DNA of 28,268 nt, from NCBI GenBank assembly GCA_050729555.1, contig JBOHLR010000011.1, forward strand, positions 1-28,268, read 5' to 3'. Below, piece by piece: positions 1 through 7,455 of this stretch (the first letter of the stretch is position 1; every line of letters starts with the position of its first letter). The notes beneath the pieces are model-generated. The model saw only the letters and a list, made by a program, of their open reading frames with translations, ran no database searches and was not told where the DNA came from. The stretch is from REEB95 sp050729555 (GTDB lineage: Bacteria > Pseudomonadota > Alphaproteobacteria > ATCC43930 > CGMCC-115725). Made by a program: the position numbers and the translations under genes.

Positions 1-48
1 CACCGCAGCGAGCCGCGCGGCGACGGAAATCATGGCCGGATCGGACAT
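1..48 (-). CDS. Possible 5' end of a divergent gene (partial, YggS-like?)
   Basis: On the minus strand an ATG at 48-46 opens 16 codons to the window edge, reading MSDPAMISVAARLAAV. The ARLAAV ending resembles the first helix of YggS-family PLP-binding proteins, which often begin with a short variable segment and then xRLAxVRxRI. Only 16 residues are visible, so the family is a guess. The gene would diverge from the lipoprotein gene at 207. The 158-bp interval between them has no other gene. Confidence 0.3.
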   Translation of the reverse strand, partial: MSDPAMISVAARLAAV

Positions 49-164
49 GCGGTAGGCTCGCCAGCGCCGGCCGGCCCGTCAAGGCCGCGGACGCCGCAGG
101 CCGGACAGGCTTGGGTTTTCAAAGGTATAGCGGGGTCGAGGGGCGCTGCGCTAAGATTGTCACA

Positions 165-185
165 CCCGGGGCTGCAAGCCCCGGG
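165..185. repeat. Perfect 9-bp inverted repeat in the leader of the DUF3576 gene
   Basis: The arms are CCCGGGGCT (165-173) and AGCCCCGGG (177-185), separated by GCA. They form a very stable hairpin that ends 8 bases before the GAGGAG ribosome-binding site (194-199) of the lipoprotein gene at 207. There is no T-run after it, so it is not a classical terminator. It may protect or modulate the 5' end of the leuS-operon transcript. The role is inferred; the repeat is directly visible. Confidence 0.6.
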
Positions 186-206
186 GGAGCTCCGAGGAGT
201 GTTGGT

Positions 207-812
207 ATGGTGTTTCGTCGATCCGTGAAAGCCGGATTCCTGTGCTTTGGCACGGTTTTGCTGTTGAGTGGCTGCGGTCTGTTCAGCAGCGACCGTTGGC
301 AGGGCAACGACCCCGATGCGCAGCAGCGGGCCGAAGACCCCTACCACACCGATCCGAAATACATCGCGGGCACGCAGGGTTCATTCAATCCGCGCACCCA
401 AACCGACAGCAACCGCTCGGTCCTGTCGCTCTTCTTCAACAACAACAACACCGCCAGCAACAGCGGCAGCGGCGCGCCGGGCGTCGGCGTCAATTCGTTC
501 CTGTGGCACGCGAGCCTCGACACCGTCTCGTTCATGCCGTTAGCCTCGGCCGATCCGTTCGGCGGCGTCATCATCACCGACTGGTTCAGCCCGCCGCAGA
601 CGCCGGATGAGCGCTTCAAGGTGAACATCTTCATCCTCAACCGCGAGCTCCGCGCCGACGGCGTGCGGGCGAGCGTCTTCCGCCAAGCGCGCGACAGCAA
701 AGGCGACTGGGTCGACGCTCCGGTCGACAAGAACACGGGGACCGATCTCGAGAACGCCATCCTCGCGCGGGCGCGCCAGATCCGTCTGAGCACGGCCTCG
801 AACCAACAATAG
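207..812 (+). CDS. DUF3576 domain-containing lipoprotein
   Basis: This is a 201-residue protein. I chose the ATG at 207 because GAGGAG lies 7 bases upstream and because the product then starts with a lipoprotein signal: basic residues (MVFRR), a hydrophobic stretch and the lipobox LLSGC with the acylated Cys at residue 23. After an Asn/Ser/Gly-rich linker (about 77-96) comes the conserved block with SLDTVSFMPLASADPFGG (103-120), ITDWFSPP and an ERFKVNIFIL strand, characteristic of alphaproteobacterial DUF3576. The function is unknown; an envelope location is inferred from the lipobox. In alphaproteobacteria it commonly precedes leuS, lptE and holA, as here, 17 bp before leuS, so it is probably in the same operon. 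Its link to lptE suggests an outer-membrane role, but this is only context. Confidence 0.85.
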   Translation: MVFRRSVKAGFLCFGTVLLLSGCGLFSSDRWQGNDPDAQQRAEDPYHTDPKYIAGTQGSFNPRTQTDSNRSVLSLFFNNNNTASNSGSGAPGVGVNSFLWHASLDTVSFMPLASADPFGGVIITDWFSPPQTPDERFKVNIFILNRELRADGVRASVFRQARDSKGDWVDAPVDKNTGTDLENAILARARQIRLSTASNQQ

Positions 813-829
813 GCCGCGGCCCTCGCGCG

Positions 830-3382
830 ATGGCGCGGTATAACGCGAAAGAAAACGAAGAGCACTGGCAACGGGTCTGGCGCGAGCGCAAGAGCTTCGA
901 GGTCGAGACCGACCCGGCGCGCCCGAAATATTACGTGCTCGAGATGTTTCCCTATCCGTCGGGGAAACTGCACGTTGGCCACGTCCGCAATTACACGATG
1001 GGCGACGTCGTCGCGCGCTACAAGCGCGCGCAAGGCTTCAACGTGCTGCATCCGATGGGCTGGGACGCGTTTGGTCTGCCGGCCGAGAACGCGGCGATGG
1101 CGTCCGGCAAGCATCCGCGCGCGTGGACGCTGGCGAACATCGCGGTGATGCGCGAGCAGCTGAAGCGGATGGGCATCGCCTACGACTGGCGGCGCGAGAT
1201 CGCGACCTGCCATCCCGACTACTACAAGCACGAGCAGAAGATGTTTCTCGATTTCCTGATGGCGGGGCTCGCCTACCGCAAGGAGTCTTGGGTCAACTGG
1301 GATCCGGTCGAGAACACGGTGCTCGCAAACGAACAAGTGATCGACGGCCGCGGCTGGCGCTCCGGTGCGCTCGTCGAAAAACGATTGCTGTCGCAGTGGT
1401 TTCTCAAGATCACTGCCTTCGCATCCGAGCTGCTCGAGGCGCTGGCGACGCTCGACCGTTGGCCCGAGCGCGTTAAGCTGATGCAGGAGAACTGGATCGG
1501 CCGATCGGAAGGCGCGCGTGTTTTTTTCGCCCTGAATGGACGCGACGATCGGCTGGAAGTGTTCACGACGCGCCCCGACACGCTCTTCGGTGCATCGTTT
1601 CTTGCCGTCGCGCCCAATCATCCGCTGGCCGAGGTGTTGGCGGAGCGCGACGCGAAGCTGCGCGACTTCATCGCCGAGTGCAATCGCATGGGCACCAGCG
1701 AGGCGGCGATCGAGACCGCTGAAAAGTTGGGCTACGACACCGGCGTCAAGGCGGCGCATCCGTTCGACGCCAAGCGCAGCCTGCCGGTCTACGTCGCCAA
1801 TTTCGTGCTGGTGGAATACGGCACCGGCGCGATCTTCGGCTGTCCGGCGCACGATCAGCGCGACCTCGAATTCGCGCGCAAATACAAGCTGCCGGTGACG
1901 CCCGTCGTGCTGCCATCCGATGCCGATGCTAAAACATTTGCCATCGCCGACGAGGCCTATACCGGCGACGGCACGCACATCAATTCGAGCTTTCTCGACG
2001 GCCTCGACGTGCCGGCGGCGAAGCGGCGCGCCATCGCCGAGATCGAAAAGCGCAAAACCGGTGCCGGCGCGACGGTGTGGCGGCTCCGGGATTGGGGCGT
2101 ATCGCGGCAGCGTTATTGGGGCTGTCCGATTCCGGTGATCCATTGCGGCACATGCGGCATCGTGCCGGTGCCGGAAAAGGACCTGCCGGTGCGCCTGCCC
2201 GACGACGTGACGTTCGACGCGCCGGGCAATCCGCTCGATCGCCATCCGACCTGGAAGCACGTCGCCTGTCCGCGCTGCGGCGCCAAGGCGCGGCGCGAAA
2301 CCGACACCTTCGACACCTTCTTCGAAAGCTCGTGGTATTTCGCCCGGTTTTGTTCGCCCCGGTCCCCCACTGCCTTCGAGCGCCAGGACGTCGCTTATTG
2401 GATGCCGGTCGACCAGTATATCGGCGGCATCGAGCACGCGGTCCTGCACCTGCTTTATTCCCGTTTCTTCACCCGCGCGCTCGAACGCTGCGGTTATCTG
2501 GCGCTCCAAGAGCCGTTTGCCGGCCTGTTCACTCAAGGCATGGTCTGCCACGAAACCTATCAGGATGCCGCAGGAAATTGGCTCTTCCCCGAAGAGGTCC
2601 AGCACGGCGACAATGGCGCCTGGCACGACGCCAAGGGCCGGCCGGTGACCGTCGGGCGCATGGAAAAGATGTCGAAATCGAAGAAGAACGTGGTCGGACT
2701 CGAAACCATCGTCGACGTCTATGGCGCCGACACCGCACGACTCTATCTGCTGTCCGACAGCCCGCCCGAGCGCGACCTCGAATGGACCGACGCCGGTATC
2801 GAAGGCGCCTGGCGCTACGCCAATCGGCTGTGGCGGCTTGCGGCCGAGCGCGACAATCCTTTGCCGCCGCCCGGCACGCCGATTCCGGCGAAGCTCGCGA
2901 CCGCCGATCAGGAGCTGCGGCGCGTCACCCATCAGACCGTCGCGCTGGTCACCGACGATCTCGATAAGTTCCGCTTCAACCGGGCGGTCGCGCGCATCCG
3001 CGAGCTCACCAACGCCATCGAAGCCGCGCCCGACGCTGCCGCCGCGGTGGTGCGCGAGGCGCTGGAAGCGGCGGTGCGGCTGATCGGTCCGATGATGCCG
3101 CACCTTGCGGAAGCACTATGGAACGCGCTCGGCCATCAGCGCTTGCTGGCGGACGAGCCGTGGCCGAAGGCCGACGCCGCGCTCGCCGTCGCCGAGACGG
3201 TGACGCTGGCGGTCCAAGTCAACGGCAAACTCCGCGGCACGATCGAAATGCCGCGCGACGTCGGCGAGGCCGACGCACGTCAGGCGGCGCTCGCGCTGCC
3301 GAACGTCATCACCGCGCTTGGCGGCAAGATGCCGCGCAAGACCATCGTCGTGCCGAATCGGATCGTCAATGTCGTGGTCTAG
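830..3382 (+). CDS. leuS: Leucine--tRNA ligase
   Basis: This is a class I aminoacyl-tRNA synthetase that charges tRNA-Leu with leucine in the cytoplasm. The protein has 850 residues, normal for bacterial LeuRS. The HIGH signature is HVGH at residues 48-51, after the diagnostic EMFPYPSGKLHVGH context. The CP1 editing domain follows in the middle of the protein (with CPAHDQRD), and the KMSKS loop is KMSKS at 613-617. The C-terminal anticodon-binding and extra domains are complete, ending in VVPNRIVNVVV. The gene lies 17 bp after the DUF3576 gene and its last 14 bases overlap the start of lptE, so the four genes are probably one transcription unit. Nothing is missing. Confidence 0.98.
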   Translation: MARYNAKENEEHWQRVWRERKSFEVETDPARPKYYVLEMFPYPSGKLHVGHVRNYTMGDVVARYKRAQGFNVLHPMGWDAFGLPAENAAMASGKHPRAWTLANIAVMREQLKRMGIAYDWRREIATCHPDYYKHEQKMFLDFLMAGLAYRKESWVNWDPVENTVLANEQVIDGRGWRSGALVEKRLLSQWFLKITAFASELLEALATLDRWPERVKLMQENWIGRSEGARVFFALNGRDDRLEVFTTRPDTLFGASFLAVAPNHPLAEVLAERDAKLRDFIAECNRMGTSEAAIETAEKLGYDTGVKAAHPFDAKRSLPVYVANFVLVEYGTGAIFGCPAHDQRDLEFARKYKLPVTPVVLPSDADAKTFAIADEAYTGDGTHINSSFLDGLDVPAAKRRAIAEIEKRKTGAGATVWRLRDWGVSRQRYWGCPIPVIHCGTCGIVPVPEKDLPVRLPDDVTFDAPGNPLDRHPTWKHVACPRCGAKARRETDTFDTFFESSWYFARFCSPRSPTAFERQDVAYWMPVDQYIGGIEHAVLHLLYSRFFTRALERCGYLALQEPFAGLFTQGMVCHETYQDAAGNWLFPEEVQHGDNGAWHDAKGRPVTVGRMEKMSKSKKNVVGLETIVDVYGADTARLYLLSDSPPERDLEWTDAGIEGAWRYANRLWRLAAERDNPLPPPGTPIPAKLATADQELRRVTHQTVALVTDDLDKFRFNRAVARIRELTNAIEAAPDAAAAVVREALEAAVRLIGPMMPHLAEALWNALGHQRLLADEPWPKADAALAVAETVTLAVQVNGKLRGTIEMPRDVGEADARQAALALPNVITALGGKMPRKTIVVPNRIVNVVV

Positions 3383-3914
3383 GCGCGGCATCCTGGCGGC
3401 TCTCGCCGCAGCACCGCTCGCCGGCTGCGGCTTCCATCCGCTCTACGGCGGCCATACCGCGGGCGAATACGATCCCAGGCTTGCCGCCATCAAAGTCGCG
3501 CCAGTCGTTTCCGAGCGAATCGGCTCCGGTTCGATGGAGCACGCCGGCGAAGGCCGCGAAGATCAGCTGCTGGAGCTGGCGTTGCGCGAGAAACTCAATC
3601 CGCGTGGCCTGACGCTGTCGACACGCTACACGTTGAACGTTACGTTGATCATGAGTCGGTCTGATCTGGGCATCCAGCGCAACGCCACCTCGACCCGCTC
3701 CGAGATCAATGCCCAGGCAAGTTACGTGCTGAGCGGCGGTGGTATCAACGTCACGGGTAACAGCCGAACCGTCGGCGCGTTCAACCTGCAAGACGATGCC
3801 TGGGCGGCGACCGTCGCTGAGAATAACGCGCGCCAGCGCGCCATCGAGGACCTTGCCGACGCGATCTACATGCAGCTATCGCTGTGGTCGCAGCGGCAGG
3901 CGGCCGCGCGCTGA
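3369..3914 (+). CDS. lptE: LPS assembly lipoprotein LptE
   Basis: This is the outer-membrane lipoprotein that plugs the LptD barrel and takes part in the last step of LPS transport. The start is the ATG at 3369, inside the end of leuS in another frame. It gives a short signal sequence (MSWSRRGILAALAAAPLAGC) with the lipidated Cys at residue 20, followed by the hallmark GFHPLYGG. The mature protein is about 161 residues, usual for alphaproteobacterial LptE, with the TRYTLNVTLI and RSEINAQASYVL beta-strand segments typical of the family. It overlaps leuS by 14 bp and ends 4 bp before the holA start, so translational coupling is likely. Sequence conservation in this family is low. The assignment rests on GFHPLYGG, the lipobox and the leuS-lptE-holA context. 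Confidence 0.9.
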   Translation: MSWSRRGILAALAAAPLAGCGFHPLYGGHTAGEYDPRLAAIKVAPVVSERIGSGSMEHAGEGREDQLLELALREKLNPRGLTLSTRYTLNVTLIMSRSDLGIQRNATSTRSEINAQASYVLSGGGINVTGNSRTVGAFNLQDDAWAATVAENNARQRAIEDLADAIYMQLSLWSQRQAAAR

Positions 3915-3918
3915 GCCG

Positions 3919-4962
3919 GTGAAACTCGAACCCCGCCGCATCGAACCCTTCCTCGCGGCGCCCGATCCGGCCATGCGCGCCTGCTTGGTCTATGGCCCTG
4001 ATCGCGGTCTGGTCGGCGAGCGCGCCGCGCGGCTGGCACGCGCCAGCGTTCCCGATCCGAAGGACGCCTTCCGGGTTGCCGCCCTGCCGGCGGATGCGTT
4101 GCTCGCCGCGCCGACGCGCATGCACGACGAGGCGGCGCAGCTGTCGCTGATGGGCGGCCGACGCCTGGTGCATGTGACCGATGCCGGCGACGCCGTCGGC
4201 GCGCTGTTCGCGCGCTATCTTGCCGATCCGCCGGCCGGCGACGGTTTCGTGATCGTCGAGGGCGGCGATCTCAAGCCGCGCTCGAGTCTGCGCCGCGCTT
4301 TCGAGGGCGCCAAGAACGCCGCCGTGATCGCGTGTTATCTCGACGGGCCGCGCGAGATCGAGGCGCTGGTGCGCGAGGTTGCACGCGCTCACCGCATCGC
4401 GTTGGCGCCCGACGTCATGCCTTATCTGGTCGCATCGTTGGGCGGCGACCGTGCCTTGAGCCGGCAGGAGCTCGAAAAACTCGCGCTCTATGCCGGCGAT
4501 GGCGGCACCGTGTCGCGCGATGAAGCCGCCGCGCTGGTCGGCGACAGCGCCGACTTGTCGCTCGACGACGCCATCCGCGCCGCCGCCGAAGGCGACCCGG
4601 CCGCGTGCGAGCGGGCCTTGGCGCGGGCGCTGGCCGAAGGTGAATCGCCGATCCGCATTCTGCGCACCGCGCTGCGGCATTTCACGCAGCTCCATCGGAC
4701 GGCAGCGCGGCTCGATGACGGTGCCGGCGTGGAGGAGGCGATTGCCGCCGTACGGCCGCCGCTGTTTTTTAAAATAAAAGATAGTTTCAAGCGCCAGTTG
4801 CGGCTTTGGCCGGCGCGGCGCGGCGCGGCCGTGCTGGCGGCGCTCGTCGAGGCCGAACGCCAGGCTAAATCGTCGGGCATGAAGGATGAAACTATTTGCC
4901 GTGCCGCTTTATTGCGCATTGCTCGCGGCGCCATGCAGGCGGAATCGCAACGCGCATCGTGA
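3919..4962 (+). CDS. holA: DNA polymerase III subunit delta
   Basis: HolA is the clamp-loader subunit that opens the beta sliding clamp. I chose the GTG at 3919, 4 bp after the lptE stop, because it yields VKLEPRRIEPFLAAPD and a 347-residue protein of family length; the frame has no better start. Features seen are the N-terminal ACLVYGPDRGLVGERA, the RRLVHV strand and the C-terminal PPLFFKIKDSFKRQLRLW motif conserved in alphaproteobacterial HolA. The bases encoding FFKIKDSF (about 4764-4790) are very AT-rich compared with the surroundings; this looks like amino-acid composition plus an ATA codon rather than foreign DNA. It is the last gene of the lipoprotein-leuS-lptE-holA run. Confidence 0.95.
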   Translation: MKLEPRRIEPFLAAPDPAMRACLVYGPDRGLVGERAARLARASVPDPKDAFRVAALPADALLAAPTRMHDEAAQLSLMGGRRLVHVTDAGDAVGALFARYLADPPAGDGFVIVEGGDLKPRSSLRRAFEGAKNAAVIACYLDGPREIEALVREVARAHRIALAPDVMPYLVASLGGDRALSRQELEKLALYAGDGGTVSRDEAAALVGDSADLSLDDAIRAAAEGDPAACERALARALAEGESPIRILRTALRHFTQLHRTAARLDDGAGVEEAIAAVRPPLFFKIKDSFKRQLRLWPARRGAAVLAALVEAERQAKSSGMKDETICRAALLRIARGAMQAESQRAS

Positions 4963-4970
4963 CGCCGGCG

Positions 4971-4986
4971 GCGATCATTTGATCGC
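4971..4986 (+). terminator. Short palindrome after holA, weak terminator candidate
   Basis: GCGATCA (4971-4977) and TGATCGC (4980-4986) are exact inverted repeats separated by TT, starting 8 bases after the holA stop. A two-base gap gives a strained loop, and only a weak TTTTG follows at 4996-5000. It may end the leuS-operon transcript or be a protein-binding palindrome. Confidence 0.25.
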
Positions 4987-5069
4987 GCGGGGCAATTTTG
5001 TGGCAGGATAGATATCCCAGGGCAGGCTGGCGCACCCGGAGAGCGCAATCGTTCGGGGAGAAGTTGCCT

Positions 5070-5228
5070 ATGGACATGTCGGAAATCGATTTGGTGGTGG
5101 ACTGGTTGGACTTCATCGAGGAATGGCTGACGGCGAAGCAACATCCCGAAGCCTCGCATATCGTCGGCGTCGCCAAGCTGTCGCTCGAAGATGCCCGGAA
5201 GAAGATGATGACGACGAAGGCCGCCTGA
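5070..5228 (+). CDS. Small conserved-looking hypothetical protein (52 aa)
   Basis: The ATG at 5070 follows a good ribosome-binding site, GGGGAG at 5055-5060. The product is 52 residues: an acidic, Trp/Ile/Leu-rich N-terminal helix (MDMSEIDLVVDWLDFIEEW), a short QHPEASHIVG loop and a basic C-terminal helix ending in KKMMTTKAA. The alternation of hydrophobic and charged residues suggests a small two-helix protein or helical hairpin, with no membrane segment. An upstream in-frame ATG at 4998 would add 24 residues of unlikely composition and has no ribosome-binding site. I do not recognise the family. It is separate from holA (107-bp gap) and convergent with the cupin gene. Confidence 0.6.
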   Translation: MDMSEIDLVVDWLDFIEEWLTAKQHPEASHIVGVAKLSLEDARKKMMTTKAA

Positions 5229-5247
5229 GACCGCCGCACGCGTCTCA
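5226..5247. terminator. Inverted repeat covering both convergent stop codons
   Basis: TGAGAC (5226-5231) and GTCTCA (5242-5247) pair with a 10-base loop. The left arm contains the TGA of the 52-residue ORF and the right arm contains the TGA of the cupin gene read on the minus strand. It may act as a bidirectional terminator or 3'-end stabiliser. There is no T-run on either side, so this is weak. Confidence 0.35.
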
Positions 5248-5727
5248 GTCGAACGGGCGGCCGTCCTTGTGCAGGAAAATTCGCTTGCCGGCGGCGTCGT
5301 GCGTGCCGCGGATGTCGTCATCGGGATAGGCGACGTCATCCGGGACACCGTGATCGCCGACCTCGAGATAGACCACCTCGTGCATTGTGCGGTTGATCAG
5401 GTGATGCGCATCGCCCGAAGCCGCCTTGAAGCCGGCGCACATGCCCGGCTTGAGCGGCGTTTCGCCGGCGTCGGTCACCAGAACCGGCTCGCCTTCCAGG
5501 ATGTAGATGAACTCGTCCTGCGTCGAATGCGCGTGCCGCAGCGCCGAGATCGCGCCCGGCGCGAGCCGCGCCAGGTTGACCCCGAAATTCTTGAGGCCGA
5601 AGACGTCGCCGAGCGCGCGTTTCTGCCGTCCGAGCACGCGCGAATAGAACGGTTCCGGATAGGCCGACGGTTTCGCGTTGGGCGCGACCGCAGCGACGAC
5701 GACGGCGACAGGCGCTTTCGCGGCCAT
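5245..5727 (-). CDS. Cupin domain-containing protein
   Basis: This is a 160-residue single-domain cupin. Cupin motif 1 is RHAHSTQDEFIYILEG, with the likely metal ligands His65, His67 and Glu72. Motif 2 is represented by GDAHHLINRT, with His108/109. The N-terminal segment (PEPFYSRVLGRQKRALGDVFGL) and the C-terminal DVAYPDDDIRG resemble a group of proteobacterial cupins of unknown substrate; a sugar-binding or dioxygenase role cannot be decided from sequence. The start lies only 4 bp after the parB stop, so it is probably the last gene of the mnmG-rsmG-parA-parB transcript. I see no functional link to segregation. Confidence 0.85.
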   Translation of the reverse strand: MAAKAPVAVVVAAVAPNAKPSAYPEPFYSRVLGRQKRALGDVFGLKNFGVNLARLAPGAISALRHAHSTQDEFIYILEGEPVLVTDAGETPLKPGMCAGFKAASGDAHHLINRTMHEVVYLEVGDHGVPDDVAYPDDDIRGTHDAAGKRIFLHKDGRPFD

Positions 5728-5731
5728 CGCC

Positions 5732-6616
5732 TCAGGGCTTGGCGCGCAGCTTGTTGAGCACGTCGTCGAGCTGATCGAGCGACGCGTAACGGATGGTGAG
5801 CGTGCCGCGCTTGCCGTCGAACGCGATCTCGACCTTCTGGCCCAAGGTCTCGGACAACTCGCGTTCGAGCGCGACGATGTTGGCGTCGCGCCGGCGGCCG
5901 CCGCGCGGCTTGCGCGTGACGAATTGAGTCTCTTCCGGCGGCTTGGCGGCGCGCTCGGTCTCGCGCACGCTCAAGCCGTCACGCACGATGGTCTGTGCCA
6001 AGGCCAGCGCCTTCTCGGCTTCGAGCCCAACCAGGGCGCGCGCATGGCCCATGCTCAGCCTTCCGTCGGCGACCATGTCTTTGATTTCCTGCGGCAGCAT
6101 CAGCAGCCGCAAAAGATTGGCGATGTGGCTGCGGCTTTTGCCGAGCGCCGTCGCCAGCGCCTCTTGGGTGTGGCCGAATTCGTCGATCAGGCGCTTGTAG
6201 CCCTGCGCCTCCTCGATGGCGTTGAGATCGCTGCGCTGGATGTTTTCGACCAGGGCGATCTCGAGCGCCTCGCGGTCGCCGATCTCCTTCACCAGCACCG
6301 GCACTTCGTGCAGATGCGCACGCTGCGCCGCGCGCCAGCGGCGCTCGCCGGCAAGAATCTCGAAGGCGCCCGCGAATTTCGGATGCGGCCGCACCAGCAG
6401 CGGCTGGAGAATGCCTTGCGCGACAATGCTCTCGACCAGCGCGTTCAACTCGGTTTCGTCGAAGTTGCGCCGCGGCTGGAACCAGCCCGGATAGATTTGG
6501 TCGATCGGTACGGTCCGCGTGCCTTTGACCGGCGCCGCCGTATCGCGTTCCGGTGCCGAGGCGTCCTCGCCGAGCAAGGCCGACAGGCCGCGGCCGAGTC
6601 CGCGCTTTTCGATCAT
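5732..6616 (-). CDS. parB: Chromosome partitioning protein ParB
   Basis: ParB is the CTP-dependent DNA clamp that loads at parS and spreads, organising the origin region for segregation. The ATG at 6616 gives 294 residues, normal length, starting MIEKRGLGRGLSALLG, the conserved ParA-stimulating N-terminus. Seen in order: a flexible linker, the CTP-binding patch GERRWRAAQ (90-98), the box ENIQRSDLNAIEEAQ (124-138), a helix-turn-helix around HTQEALATALGKSRSHIANLLR (149-170) for parS recognition, and a C-terminal dimerisation segment (LTIRYASLDQLDDVLNKL). The start overlaps the parA stop by ATGA. Three parS sites lie at 8005, 8684 and 9993, consistent with a complete ParABS system. Confidence 0.97.
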   Translation of the reverse strand: MIEKRGLGRGLSALLGEDASAPERDTAAPVKGTRTVPIDQIYPGWFQPRRNFDETELNALVESIVAQGILQPLLVRPHPKFAGAFEILAGERRWRAAQRAHLHEVPVLVKEIGDREALEIALVENIQRSDLNAIEEAQGYKRLIDEFGHTQEALATALGKSRSHIANLLRLLMLPQEIKDMVADGRLSMGHARALVGLEAEKALALAQTIVRDGLSVRETERAAKPPEETQFVTRKPRGGRRRDANIVALERELSETLGQKVEIAFDGKRGTLTIRYASLDQLDDVLNKLRAKP

Positions 6617-7455
6617 GACGCGACGCGCTCGATCAGCGAGCGCTCGCGCTTGAGCACTTCGCCCGCGAGATGGACGTAGGCTTGCGCGCCTGGACACCGG
6701 AAATCGTACAGCAGCACCGGCTTGCCGTGCGACGGCGCCTCGGAGATGCGCACGTTGCGCGGAATCACGGTCTCGTAGACTTTCGCACCAAAGTGCCCGC
6801 GCACGTCGGCGGCGACCAGGTCCGAGAGGTTGTTGCGCCGATCGAACATGGTCAGCACGACGCCCTGGATCTCGAGCGCCGGGTTGAGTTTGCCTTTGAC
6901 GCGCTCGATCGTCTTGACCAAATGCGACAGGCCTTCGAGCGCGTAGAACTCGCATTGCAACGGCACCAGCACGGCGTGCGCCGCGACCAGCGCATTGAGC
7001 GTCAGCAGGCTCAGCGACGGCGGGCAGTCGATCAACACGTAGCGAAACGGACCGAGCTTGCCGGCCAGCGCGTCGCGCAGGCGATACTCGCGGCGCTCGG
7101 CATCGACCAGCTCGAGCTCGGCGCCCGACAAATCGACCGACGCCGGCACGATGGCGAGCCGCGGCACCGCGGTCTGCACCACGGCGGCGCCGAGCTCGCG
7201 CGCGCCGAGCAGCACGTCGTAGCTCGTCACGGTTCGGGCCTGCCGGGAAATGCCGAGACCGGTCGAGGCGTTGCCTTGCGGATCGAAATCGACCAGCAGC
7301 ACGGATTCGCCGGCCGCCGCCAGGGCGGTGGCGAGGTTGATCGCCGTGGTGGTTTTACCGACGCCGCCCTTTTGATTCGCAATGGCAATGACGCGCGCTG
7401 GGGCCGCCGGTCCGGCGGCCGGCACGAGCTCGGCGGTTTGCGCCATCGGTTCCAT
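6613..7455 (-). CDS. parA: Chromosome partitioning ATPase ParA (Soj)
   Basis: ParA is a deviant Walker-A ATPase that binds DNA as an ATP dimer and is released by ParB, moving the origin region. It has 280 residues from the ATG at 7455, whose A is the last base of the rsmG TGA (TGATG). A second in-frame ATG at 7446 is possible, and GAAGGG just upstream favours 7455. The deviant Walker A is KGGVGKT (29-35) in the family context IAIANQKGGVGKTTTAIN. LLVDFDPQGNAS is the A' motif, and VLIDCPPSLSLLT is the Walker B region. The gene is complete and overlaps parB by 4 bp. Confidence 0.97.
   Translation of the reverse strand: MEPMAQTAELVPAAGPAAPARVIAIANQKGGVGKTTTAINLATALAAAGESVLLVDFDPQGNASTGLGISRQARTVTSYDVLLGARELGAAVVQTAVPRLAIVPASVDLSGAELELVDAERREYRLRDALAGKLGPFRYVLIDCPPSLSLLTLNALVAAHAVLVPLQCEFYALEGLSHLVKTIERVKGKLNPALEIQGVVLTMFDRRNNLSDLVAADVRGHFGAKVYETVIPRNVRISEAPSHGKPVLLYDFRCPGAQAYVHLAGEVLKRERSLIERVAS

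Noticed and set aside
341..3103. Very long minus-strand open frame (920 codons) opposite leuS
   Set aside because: It is antisense to the clear leuS gene and has Arg/Ala/His-rich low-information sequence typical of GC-rich shadow frames.
4762..4791. AT-rich run with a T6 stretch inside holA, considered as frameshift or foreign patch
   Set aside because: The frame continues through a conserved HolA motif (FFKIKDSFKRQLRLW), so the composition follows the Phe/Lys residues.
5678..6679. Plus-strand open frame of 333 codons opposite parB
   Set aside because: It is the complement of parB; no motif, no ribosome site.
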